Source of the DNA: an uncultured Rubrobacteraceae bacterium
GTDB lineage: Bacteria > Actinomycetota > Rubrobacteria > Rubrobacterales > Rubrobacteraceae
Assembly (NCBI GenBank): GCA_902805985.1
Contig: CADCUW010000174.1
Coordinates: 1 to 6,456 of the forward strand
Direction of reading: 5' to 3'
DNA length: 6,456 nt
Below, piece by piece: positions 1 to 5,347 of this stretch (the first letter of the stretch is position 1; each line of letters starts with the position of its first letter). A program made the translations under genes and the position numbers. The notes beneath the pieces are model-generated. The model ran no database searches. It was not told where the DNA came from and worked only from the letters and a program-made list of their open reading frames with translations.

Positions 1-365
1 CCAGCGTGCTCCAGGGCCGCCGCCACGAGACCGTGGCGCGGCGGGCGCGGGTCGTCGCGGCTCACCCCGAGCTTCAGGAGCGCGAGCTGGCGAAGCTCGC
101 GTCGTGGTCGGAGGCGCTGGGTGGCGCCCTGGTCGGGCGGGGCCTGCCCCGGCGCGACGCAGAGCTTTTGGCCGAGGTCTCCATCGTGGTATTCCGGGTC
201 GCGTACGAGCGCTGGCTCGACGAGCGGCCCGAGCGCGCGCTCAGCGAGACCATCCACGAAACCTTCGCCGAGCTGGGCGGCCTCTTCGTCCACGCCGCGC
301 CGGGGCCCCAGGACACCATTCTCCCCGCACGCGCGAGGGCCGTCACCCGCCGGGGTGACCTGTAG
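1..365 (+). CDS. TetR-family transcriptional regulator, C-terminal part (5' end outside window)
   Basis: The frame is already open at base 3 and runs 120 codons to TAG at 363-365, so the gene enters from the left and its DNA-binding N-terminus is missing. What remains is a mostly helical, Ala/Arg/Leu-rich ligand-binding and dimerisation domain. The pattern of a basic helix (VARRARVVAAHPEL), then ERELAKLASWSEALGGAL, then a helix ending in a Trp (VAYERWLDE), and a last ETIHETFAELGGLF helix is typical of TetR regulators with an MftR-like C-terminal domain. A GTG at 6 is only an internal codon. Such proteins bind an operator as dimers and release it on ligand binding. The ligand and target cannot be read here. 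The next gene runs in the opposite direction, so its targets probably lie to the left. The family call rests on helix pattern and wording, not on the missing HTH. Confidence 0.72.
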   Translation, partial: SVLQGRRHETVARRARVVAAHPELQERELAKLASWSEALGGALVGRGLPRRDAELLAEVSIVVFRVAYERWLDERPERALSETIHETFAELGGLFVHAAPGPQDTILPARARAVTRRGDL

Positions 366-388
366 ATTTCGGGAGCTAATCGCCGAAG

Positions 389-404
389 TAGGGGACTAGG
401 GGAC
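389..404. repeat. Tandem 8-bp direct repeat TAGGGGAC x2
   Basis: TAGGGGAC occurs at 389-396 and again, without a gap, at 397-404. It overlaps the stop codon of the recombinase (396-398) and sits between that gene and the convergent TetR gene. It may be a trace of slippage or part of a recombinase end site; the sequence alone does not decide this. Confidence 0.6.
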
Positions 405-1504
405 ACACAGGTGCCCCGTCGCCTTCCTCTTCGCCCTCTCGCCGCGCCTGTTGTAGCGAGCGGTGGTCCCTGGGTCGTCGGCGTGCCCGGCCAGCTGCTG
501 GGCCACCGACAGGTCGCCCACCGCCTCCAGCAGGTCGCCCACGAAGCTCTTCCTGAAGTCGTGCGGGGAGAGCTTCTTGACCCCGGCCTCCCTGTGGCGC
601 CTCTTGACGATGTCGTAGACGGCCTGGTCGCTCAGCCTCGCGGGCACCACCTCGCCGTCCGGGTCGGTCCTCGCGCGCACTATTGCGCCGCCCTTGTCGA
701 CCCCCAGGAACAGGGCCTCCGGGATGATCGCCCCAGAGGCCCACCCAGAGGTTCACCGCCCTGTCGGCCCCGCCCTCGGCGTAGACCATCTGCTCCTTGT
801 TACCCTTCCCGCGCAACCGGACCTCGAGGGTCTCGGGGTCGTAGTCTTCGAGGTCCAGGGAGACCGCCTCGCTCCTCCTCAGGCCGCACGCGTAAAGCAG
901 GGCGAAGAGCGCCGCGTCCCTGGCGCCCCACGCCTTCTTGTTATCTTTAGCATAAACAGAAGAGGGCGAAGTACTCCCCGCGCTCCACGGCGCGGCCGGG
1001 GGGAGTCGGCTGCCGCGGGCGGGCGGGGAGGTCCGAGGCGCGCTGCAGGTCGTCGGCGGTCATGTACCCCAAGCGGAAGGAGGCCTTGAGCACCCCGCGC
1101 ACGGCGGAGAACATCAGGTTGGCGGTGGCCGGGGCGTAGGAGGCGGCGAGCGTGGAGCGGATCAGGGAGGTGTGCTCGTAGCGCAAGTTCCGCCACGCGA
1201 GCTCCATCGCGGGGACCCGGTCGCCCGAGACCAGGCGGGCTACCGTCTCGAGGTTCGCGCGAATCGGGCGCCTGGAGCTATCGGCGAGGCCGGCCAGGTA
1301 CGCCGAGACCGGGTTGGCCCAGACCGGCGTCGGCTCCGCTGCCAGGAGCGCCCGGTCCCGGACGAACTCGACCGTCGGCCCCCCGTCACCGTGATCTGTT
1401 GCCCTGTCTGTATAGGGAGCGGAACCGCCCGAGCGTTCGAGCTCCCACGTCCACTCCTCGTCGTAGCCGTCCCGTTCGACACAGACCCCCGAAACGCCCT
1501 TCAT
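396..1504 (-). pseudogene. Tyrosine site-specific recombinase (phage-integrase type), split by two frameshifts
   Basis: Three consecutive minus-strand frames together make one roughly 370-residue recombinase. The ATG at 1504 is preceded by a weak AGGGA. The first frame (1504-947) holds the N-terminal SAM-like core-binding domain (NPVSAYLAGLADSSRRPIRA) and stops right after GEYFALFCLC. The second frame carries GARDAALFALLYACGLRRSEA with the first catalytic Arg, and RGKGNKEQ with the beta-hairpin Lys. The third frame carries SPHDFRKSF (HxxR), LAGHAD (second His) and TTARYNRRG (nucleophile Tyr), ending at TAG 396-398. Each shift is explained by one extra base: near 954-956 (reading then gives FALFCYAKDNKKAWGARD) and near 740-746 (then AVNLWVASGAIIPEALFLG). 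No catalytic residue is lost, so the gene is freshly inactivated or the sequence has errors there. Family members cut and rejoin DNA through a 3'-phosphotyrosine. Its substrate sites are unknown; see the repeats at its ends. Confidence 0.88.
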
Positions 1505-1524
1505 GGTATCCCTGGCCGCCTGCC

Positions 1525-1553
1525 GTTATAGCTTGCGAAAAGTCCCATCTACA
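1525..1553 (-). promoter_or_regulatory. Predicted promoter of the recombinase gene
   Basis: On the minus strand, TATAAC (plus 1525-1530) matches the -10 consensus at five of six positions. It is preceded at 17 bases by the weak -35 TGTAGA (plus 1548-1553). Transcription would start near 1518, about 14 bases before the ATG at 1504. The patch is strikingly AT-rich for this window. It lies inside the inverted repeat 1528-1561, so recombinase binding could also control it (inference). Confidence 0.45.
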
Positions 1554-1561
1554 TAAGCTAT
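1528..1561. repeat. Inverted repeat ATAGCTT...AAGCTAT with TTGCGA direct repeats
   Basis: ATAGCTT at 1528-1534 is matched perfectly in inverse by AAGCTAT at 1555-1561, with a 20-base spacer. TTGCGA also recurs in direct orientation at 1533-1538 and 1564-1569. An imperfect hairpin (CGACCCAG, GACT loop, CTGGGGGTCG) follows at 1567-1588. The cluster sits just upstream of a tyrosine recombinase gene. Such sites are where these enzymes commonly bind, so a core recombination site or autoregulatory site is possible. Neither is shown. Confidence 0.5.
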
Positions 1562-1642
1562 TTTTGCGACCCAGGACTCTGGGGGTCGTGGTCGGTCCGG
1601 TGGCCCGCTGATGCCGAAGAACGGTGCTCGTATTTGTCGGGC

Positions 1643-2053
1643 TCACCGGATCAGCTCCACGTAGAGGCCCTCCCGCTCGATCTCGACCCACGGCCGGTCG
1701 GCCGTCAGCGCGGGGACCCCCAGCACCACCGCGGTGGCAAGGCACGCCCTGTCGGCCACGCCGAGCCCCAGGCGCCGCGTCGGGCCCCATAGCTCGGCGG
1801 CCACCCACGCCTGCTCGGCGCCGAAGTCCGCCACGAGGAGCCCCACGGCGAGGAGGTCTTCGGCCAGCCCGTCGGCGTCCGCCCCGGACGCGAGCGACTT
1901 CTGCAGGACCTCGGAGAGGTTCACGGCGGAGACGTGGGACCCTGCGAGCCTCTCGGCCACGACGTCGGCCCCCGGCTCCTCCCGCAACCACGCCAGGACC
2001 GCGGAGGCGTCCATCACCCTCGCCCCCGAAGAACCCCCGCCCCGTCCGATCAA
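1643..2053 (-). CDS. vapC: VapC-family PIN-domain toxin (ribonuclease)
   Basis: This is the PIN-domain endoribonuclease toxin of a type II toxin-antitoxin pair. The four acidic metal-binding residues are visible: Asp in VMDASAVLAWL, Glu in NLSEVLQK, Asp in LGVADRACLATA and Asp in ALTADRPW (residues 15, 48, 101 and 119 from the TTG start). Length (136 aa) is normal for VapC. The TTG start at 2053 overlaps the antitoxin stop as TTGA, which suggests translational coupling. It also supplies the full first beta strand (GARVMDAS). A GTG at 2017 giving 124 aa is a reasonable alternative and still keeps all four acids. The gene is downstream of and co-transcribed with the AbrB-like antitoxin. In VapBC systems the free toxin cleaves RNA, often tRNA, and is neutralised by bound antitoxin. 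The particular target RNA here is unknown. No lesion is seen. Confidence 0.9.
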   Translation of the reverse strand: MIGRGGGSSGARVMDASAVLAWLREEPGADVVAERLAGSHVSAVNLSEVLQKSLASGADADGLAEDLLAVGLLVADFGAEQAWVAAELWGPTRRLGLGVADRACLATAVVLGVPALTADRPWVEIEREGLYVELIR

Positions 2054-2364
2054 ACCGAATCGTCGTCGCGGCCGGCGTCGCCCCCGGCCTTCCGTTCCGC
2101 TTCGCGGGCCGCCTCCAGCTTCGCTTCTTCGCGCCGCTCGGAGATGAGCTCCTCGGAGAGCACCCTGTCTGCCGGAACGTTTCCGAAGCGGGAGCGCAGT
2201 CTCCTCACCACGTCCTCGCGGCGCTCCAAAACGAGCCTGCCGTCCTCGACGCGCCCGAGCAACTCATCGCCCGGACCCAATCCCATCTCTTCGCGCAAGC
2301 GCGCCGGTATGACGATCCTGCCCTGCCGCCCGACCCGCACCTTCCGCCCCGCGTTGGTGTCCAC
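2050..2364 (-). CDS. vapB: AbrB/SpoVT-type antitoxin of the VapBC pair
   Basis: The 104-residue protein begins VDTNAGRKVRVGRQGRIVIP. This is the swapped-hairpin AbrB/MazE DNA-binding fold: a first strand KVRVGRQGRIVIPARLREEMGL, then GPGDELLGRVEDGRLVLERRE. A charged helical tail (about residues 50-104) ends AGRDDDSV and is suited to wrapping the toxin. The frame is open far upstream, to 2673. The GTG at 2364 is chosen because homologous sequence starts just there and a -10 box CATAAT lies seven bases before it. No Shine-Dalgarno motif is present, fitting a leaderless mRNA. The stop overlaps the toxin start, so the two form one operon. Antitoxins of this type neutralise the toxin and, with it, repress their own promoter. 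Repeated TGCCACG motifs upstream are candidate operators. Confidence 0.88.
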   Translation of the reverse strand: MDTNAGRKVRVGRQGRIVIPARLREEMGLGPGDELLGRVEDGRLVLERREDVVRRLRSRFGNVPADRVLSEELISERREEAKLEAAREAERKAGGDAGRDDDSV

Positions 2365-2370
2365 GCCCGC

Positions 2371-2376
2371 ATTATG
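2371..2376 (-). promoter_or_regulatory. -10 box CATAAT of the vapBC operon
   Basis: The minus strand reads CATAAT, five of six to the TATAAT consensus, followed by six bases (GCGGGC) and then the GTG start at 2364. A start of transcription at the usual distance falls on the first base of the GTG, so the antitoxin message would have no leader. No good -35 hexamer is seen at 16-18 bases. The promoter may be weak or depend on other contacts. Confidence 0.55.
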
Positions 2377-2432
2377 CCACGTCTGGCAAACGCATGCCAC
2401 GCAAGCGTCTAGCGTGGCACAGAAAGCCACGC
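2375..2432. promoter_or_regulatory. TGCCACG repeat cluster, candidate vapBC operator
   Basis: TGCCACG(C) occurs at 2375-2381 and 2395-2402, its exact inverse GCGTGGCA at 2412-2419, and GCCACGC at 2426-2432. The 2395-2402 and 2412-2419 copies form a perfect 8-bp inverted repeat with a 9-base spacer. TGCCA/TGGCA (2375-2379/2384-2388) forms a smaller one overlapping the -10 box. Starts of the direct copies are about 20 and 30 bases apart, near whole helical turns. The position behind the vapBC promoter fits autorepression by the antitoxin-toxin complex, which is common in these operons. Confidence 0.5.
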
Positions 2433-2714
2433 GACGGCACGCGACCGCCGCGGTGTCGCACCTCGTCCTGCTCTGGCGCAACCTTCCCTTACCCGGCAGA
2501 CCTGGCCACGGCCGGCGCCACACATAGCAGTCACGCAAATGGAAGAAGGTGCGCGGCGCGGCAAGCTCGGCCACAAATGGCGCCCCGTGTGGCTGCAGCC
2601 AAGCTTGACCGAGTCCGCGGACCGAACGCCGGCCCGGATCGTCCGCAAAGCCCGAACGCGGGGTGCGCGCCATGCCCGTGATGCCGCCGAAACCCGTGCC
2701 CCAAGCGGAGCGGG
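2433..2714. other. Gap between divergent vapBC and VOC gene, no convincing gene
   Basis: The stretch separates the leftward vapBC operon from the rightward VOC gene. A 59-codon plus-strand frame exists (ATG 2539 to TGA 2716-2718; MEEGARRGKLGHKWRP...). It has no ribosome binding site, is very arginine-rich and resembles no family I know, so I do not call it a gene. I see no RNA gene or clear terminator here. Confidence 0.5.
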
Positions 2715-2743
2715 TTGACGGTCAATACTTGCTATGCTAATTT
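2715..2743 (+). promoter_or_regulatory. Predicted promoter of the VOC-family gene
   Basis: TTGACG at 2715-2720 matches the -35 consensus at five of six positions. A -10 candidate follows as GCTAAT (2736-2741, 15-base spacer) or TAATTT (2738-2743, 17-base spacer), in an AT-rich patch. The -35 box lies within the palindrome TTGAC-G-GTCAA (2715-2725), which could be a repressor site. The predicted leader is about 35 bases and contains the AAGGAGG motif at 2770-2776. Confidence 0.55.
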
Positions 2744-2783
2744 CTGTCTTGGCAATACAACGAAGCTACAAGGAGGCGAACGG

Positions 2784-3140
2784 ATGGTAGAAGGCGTGGC
2801 GGTGATCTGGATGCCGGTGCAGGACATAGGGCGGGCGAAGGGCTTCTACCGGGACACCCTGGGGCTCCCGATCAAGTACGAGGACGGCCCCTGGGCCGTG
2901 GTCGACGCCAACGGCCTGACCATCGGCATGAACGGCCGCGAGCCCGAGGGCGTGGCGGTCGGGGGCGGCCCGGTCCTCGTCTTCCAGCCCGGGGGCGGCC
3001 TCGAAGAGACGGTGGGCGCCCTCAAGGACCGGGGCGTCGAATTTCCGGCCGGCATCTCCGAGCACCCCTGGGGCCGCATCGCCACCTTCAAGGACTCCGA
3101 GGGCAACAACGCCCAGCTCTACGAGCCGCCCCCGGGCTAA
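2784..3140 (+). CDS. VOC superfamily (glyoxalase/bleomycin-resistance/dioxygenase fold) protein
   Basis: This 118-residue protein has the single-domain VOC layout of two beta-alpha-beta-beta-beta units. The first is VAVIWMPVQDIGRAKGFYRD with the hallmark FYRDTLGL. The second is VLVFQPGGGLEETVGALKDRGVEF, ending HPWGRIATFKDSEGNNAQLYEP. The start is the ATG at 2784, which has a near-perfect AAGGAGG seven bases upstream; the in-frame ATG at 2715 falls inside the promoter. VOC enzymes usually bind a divalent metal with a His or Gln in the first strand and a late Glu. Here His94 and Glu114 are present, but the first-strand position is Val/Ile/Trp rather than His. The metal site may therefore be incomplete, or supplied by the partner subunit of a dimer. 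The gene appears monocistronic. The substrate (methylglyoxal, fosfomycin, bleomycin or other) cannot be deduced, and resistance should not be assumed. Confidence 0.88.
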   Translation: MVEGVAVIWMPVQDIGRAKGFYRDTLGLPIKYEDGPWAVVDANGLTIGMNGREPEGVAVGGGPVLVFQPGGGLEETVGALKDRGVEFPAGISEHPWGRIATFKDSEGNNAQLYEPPPG

Positions 3141-3150
3141 GAACTCCTGA

Positions 3151-3190
3151 GAGGTACCTCCCCGCGCCCCGCCATCCGCCTTACAGGCGG
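3151..3190. repeat. Palindrome and small hairpin after the VOC gene
   Basis: GAGGTACCTC at 3151-3160 is a perfect 10-bp palindrome 10 bases after the VOC stop. CCGCC (3176-3180) pairs with GGCGG (3186-3190) around a TTACA loop. Neither is followed by a T-run, so an intrinsic terminator is not supported. They may still slow or protect the 3' end of the message. Confidence 0.3.
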
Positions 3191-3312
3191 CGGGCCGGCT
3201 CCGGTCCGGGGGCTACGCCGGGTCGGACGCGAGATGGTCGTGTTCGCCGGGGACGACCGCGCCGCCGACGACCCGTATCTAACCCGGCAGATGCCGTGAG
3301 GAAGGGATAATC

Positions 3313-4014
3313 TTGAACATCGCCGTCTTCGGGGCCAACGGCCCCACCGGCCGTCTGGTCGTCCGGCAGGCCCTGGCCGCGGGTCACCGCGTCACCGCGG
3401 TGACCCGCAAGCCCGACCGGTACCCCCTGAGCTCGCCGAACCTCGACGTGGTCGCCGCGGACGTGACCGACCCCGACGGCGTCGAGCGGGTGCTCTCCAC
3501 CGGTCCGCAGGCGGTCATCTCGACCTACGGCGTGCCCTACAGCAAAAACGAGATCACGGTGTACTCGCGGGGCATCGCCAACATCACGCGGGCGATGACC
3601 ATCCACGGCGTCGAGCGCCTGATCTGCGTCACCTCAACCACCGTGGGGACGGAGAAGGCACCCGGCGAGTCGCTGGTCGGGCGCAAGGTCTTCCTCCCCT
3701 TCTTGCGCAACGTCGTGGGCCGTACGCTGTACGACGACATGCGGCGCATGGAGGAGATCGTCCGGAGCAGCGGCCTCGAGTGGACGATCGTGCGGCCGGG
3801 CGGGCTGTTCGACACCGCCGAGCCCACCGACGACTACGAGATCGCGCCGCGGCGCCTACCCGGCCGGGTCACCTCCCGCGCCGACCTCGCGGACACCCTG
3901 CTCAGGGAAGCGACCGAGCCGCGGCACCCGCGCGCGATCGTCGAGATCATCACCCGCTCGGATTCCCCCTCCCCCCTGGCGTTCGTGAAGGAGGCCTTCG
4001 GTAGCGGGAGGTAG
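3313..4014 (+). CDS. NAD(P)-binding atypical SDR / NmrA-like protein
   Basis: The 233-residue protein opens with a Rossmann first strand and glycine loop, MNIAVFGANGPTGRL (GxxGxxG at residues 7-13). TRKP at the end of strand 2 places an Arg where NADPH-preferring enzymes bind the 2'-phosphate. DVTDPDGVERVL, the ICVTSTT strand, and the late EEIVRSSGLEWTIVRPGGL motif are typical of the NAD(P)H-binding (PF13460-like) atypical SDRs, which often act as reductases or redox sensors. The classical YxxxK active site is not evident, so catalysis is uncertain. TTG at 3313 is taken as start: GAGGAAGGGA (3298-3307) lies just upstream, and the protein then begins at the first beta strand. The upstream VOC gene is 172 bases away with its own promoter, so a shared operon is possible but not shown. 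Substrate unknown. Confidence 0.88.
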   Translation: MNIAVFGANGPTGRLVVRQALAAGHRVTAVTRKPDRYPLSSPNLDVVAADVTDPDGVERVLSTGPQAVISTYGVPYSKNEITVYSRGIANITRAMTIHGVERLICVTSTTVGTEKAPGESLVGRKVFLPFLRNVVGRTLYDDMRRMEEIVRSSGLEWTIVRPGGLFDTAEPTDDYEIAPRRLPGRVTSRADLADTLLREATEPRHPRAIVEIITRSDSPSPLAFVKEAFGSGR

Positions 4015-4393
4015 AGCGCCATGACCCGCAGGCCGGGACGGCGCGGACGGCCGCGCCATCGGCAGGGAGCTCGGCAGGGAAGGCCTCGAAGCCTTCCAGG
4101 AGTCCAGGCACATCCATATCGATACGAGGGTTGAGAGAAAGGAGCGGTGGTATCCGTATCCGCGCTGTGGGAGGACGCCAGGACAAAGCTGCTGCGGACG
4201 GTCGAGCGTTGCCGACACTAGCCGATAGGGACGAGGTGCCGGGTGAGTCCGGCAAATCGGACCTCCGCGGTCTTCTTTGGAGCCGGGTTCCCGGAAGTCC
4301 GCCTACCGCCGGGGGGCGAGAACCGTCTTCTCGTGGACGGAGACTACACTGTGGCGCAAGTTCCGATGGATGTCAGACAACCAGGGAGCGGGC
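4015..4393. other. Long gap with two strong hairpins and a possible gene remnant
   Basis: Two perfect 7-bp stems occur soon after the SDR stop: GGCGCGG/CCGCGCC (4040-4046/4051-4057, 4-base loop) and GGAAGGC/GCCTTCC (4078-4084/4091-4097, 6-base loop). Neither has a T-run. A plus-strand frame from 4025 to the TAG at 4226-4228 contains a coding-like stretch (AIGRELGREGLEAFQESR, then HIHIDTRVERKERWYPYP) with G/C-rich third positions. It has no start codon or ribosome site, so it may be a decayed gene fragment. The last 50 bases must contain the sulfotransferase promoter; TACACT near 4344-4349 is a weak -10 candidate. Confidence 0.35.
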
Positions 4394-5134
4394 ATGAACC
4401 TAGAGGTGATAGGGGCGAGCTTCGGGCGGACCGGGACGCTGTCCTTGAAGGCAGCCCTCGAGGAGCTGGGCTTCGGGCCCTGCTACCACATGAGGGAGTT
4501 GTACGAGCACCCCGAGCACGTGGGGCAATGGCGGGCCGCCATGCGGAGGGAGCCGGTCGACTGGGAGCGGACCCTCGGCGACTACCGGGCCACCGTGGAC
4601 TGGCCGGGGTGCTCGTTCTACGAAGAGCTGCTGGAGAGGAACCCCGACGCAAAGGTCATCCTCACGGTCCGCGACCCCCGGAGGTGGTACGAGAGCGCCC
4701 GCGACACGATCTACAGGGCTTCGAGACCTTCCTACTCGGCGGCCTTCGGCCTGGCCGGCCTGGTCATACCCAGGGTCAGGCCGATCAACAGCGCCAGCCG
4801 GTTCGTCTCCGAGCTGATATGGAAGGGAACCTTCGACGGGAGGTTCGGGGACCGGGAGCATGCCATCGAAACCTTCGAGCGCCACAACGAAGAGGTCGAG
4901 CGGCGAGTCCCGCCGGATAAACTCCTGGTCTACGAGGTCAAGCAAGGCTGGGGTCCATTGTGCGACTTCCTCGGCGTCGAGGCGCCGAACAGGCCGTTCC
5001 CACACCTCAACGACGGCAAAGCCTTCCGGGTATGGATCAGGCGCGTGCGCCTCTTCACCGCCGCCGCGCTCGCCGCCGGCGTCTCCCTGGCGGGACTCGC
5101 CTTGCTGCGCCTCGCCCGGCGCCGACGGCGCTAA
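4394..5134 (+). CDS. Sulfotransferase-family protein with C-terminal membrane anchor
   Basis: The 246-residue protein matches the sulfotransferase group exemplified by PF17784 (Sulfotransfer_4). It starts MNLEVIGASFGRTGTLSL, where residues 7-18 form the 5'-phosphosulfate (P-loop-like) segment. CYHM (30-33), the DYRATVDWPGCSFYEEL core, and AKVILTVRDPRRWYES follow. Arg93 and Ser101 in that last motif have the 8-residue spacing of the PAPS 3'-phosphate clamp. The family moves a sulfuryl group from PAPS to a hydroxyl or amine acceptor, here unknown. The ATG at 4394 is preferred because AGGGAG (4383-4388) is five bases upstream and homology begins there. The frame stays open to an ATG at 4277, which lacks a ribosome site. 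An unusual tail follows the domain: a hydrophobic helix of about 20 residues (about 220-240) ending in RRRRR. This suggests a membrane-anchored enzyme with its catalytic domain in the cytoplasm (inference). Confidence 0.87.
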   Translation: MNLEVIGASFGRTGTLSLKAALEELGFGPCYHMRELYEHPEHVGQWRAAMRREPVDWERTLGDYRATVDWPGCSFYEELLERNPDAKVILTVRDPRRWYESARDTIYRASRPSYSAAFGLAGLVIPRVRPINSASRFVSELIWKGTFDGRFGDREHAIETFERHNEEVERRVPPDKLLVYEVKQGWGPLCDFLGVEAPNRPFPHLNDGKAFRVWIRRVRLFTAAALAAGVSLAGLALLRLARRRRR

Positions 5135-5140
5135 CCCGCC

Positions 5141-5197
5141 AGGTAACCCGTCAGAAGAACGGGAGCATCACCGGCCTAGCGATGCTCCCTGTTACCT
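5141..5197. repeat. Nested inverted repeat after the sulfotransferase gene
   Basis: AGGTAAC (5141-5147) pairs with GTTACCT (5191-5197). Inside it, GGGAGCATC (5161-5169) pairs perfectly with GATGCTCCC (5181-5189) around an 11-base loop. A third small stem CCGT/ACGG (5148-5151/5159-5162) competes for two of these bases. The structure begins 7 bases past the sulfotransferase stop and also covers the stop (5176-5178) of the minus-strand frame described separately. It may act as a bidirectional terminator between convergent genes, although no proper T-run follows on either strand. Confidence 0.5.
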
Positions 5198-5241
5198 TCG
5201 AAGCCACCCCAAACGTCCCCACAGCTAACGCACCGCCTCTT
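5176..5241 (-). pseudogene. 3' remnant of a small gene cut by the IS (CxxC tail)
   Basis: Read on the minus strand from the IS boundary, this piece encodes 21 residues, KRRCVSCGDVWGGFEGNREH and a final Arg, then TAG at 5176-5178. The CVSC pair followed by GDVWGG looks like a small zinc-ribbon or redox-type Cys motif. It continues in frame from the piece on the other side of the IS once the element and one TA are removed. Alone it has no start. That it is real coding sequence is an inference; the frame is short and GC-rich frames often stay open by chance. Confidence 0.35.
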
Positions 5242-5242
5242 A

Positions 5243-5259
5243 GAGCCTGCGCCAGTAGG
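5243..5259 (+). repeat. Left terminal inverted repeat of the IS
   Basis: GAGCCTGCGCCAGTAGG is the left end of the IS5-family element, preceded by the target TA. It differs from the right end at three of 17 positions. Confidence 0.8.
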
Positions 5260-5347
5260 GAGATGAGCTGCTGCGTGCAAAGCGGGCACGGACTCTGCTA
5301 AATCGTTCGGGAAGTTCCTGACGCTTTCCGAACAAGGAGCAGAACCC

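Noticed and set aside
411..950. Long plus-strand open frame opposite the recombinase
   Set aside because: It is antisense to clearly recognisable recombinase motifs, rich in Pro/Arg, and has no ribosome site; it is a high-GC shadow.
1567..1588. Intrinsic terminator for vapBC
   Set aside because: The stem is imperfect, and on the minus strand it is followed by A residues, not T, so it is listed only as a hairpin.
1386..1991. 201-codon minus-strand frame spanning the vapC and recombinase starts
   Set aside because: It runs out of frame through VapC and the recombinase N-terminus, and its product is Arg/Gly-rich without a known fold.
1624..2412. 262-codon plus-strand frame opposite vapBC
   Set aside because: It is a Pro/Arg-rich antisense shadow; the minus-strand PIN and AbrB motifs explain this DNA.
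2365..2673. Long N-terminal extension of the antitoxin frame
   Set aside because: The added residues resemble no domain, cross the predicted promoter and operators, and precede a start that fits the AbrB fold exactly.
2539..2718. 59-codon plus-strand frame starting MEEGARRGKLGHKW
   Set aside because: It has no ribosome binding site, is Arg/Ala-rich, has no recognisable family, and ends inside the VOC promoter.
4277..4393. Upstream start of the sulfotransferase at 4277
   Set aside because: There is no ribosome site, and the 39 extra residues do not fit the family, whose fold begins at MNLEVIG.
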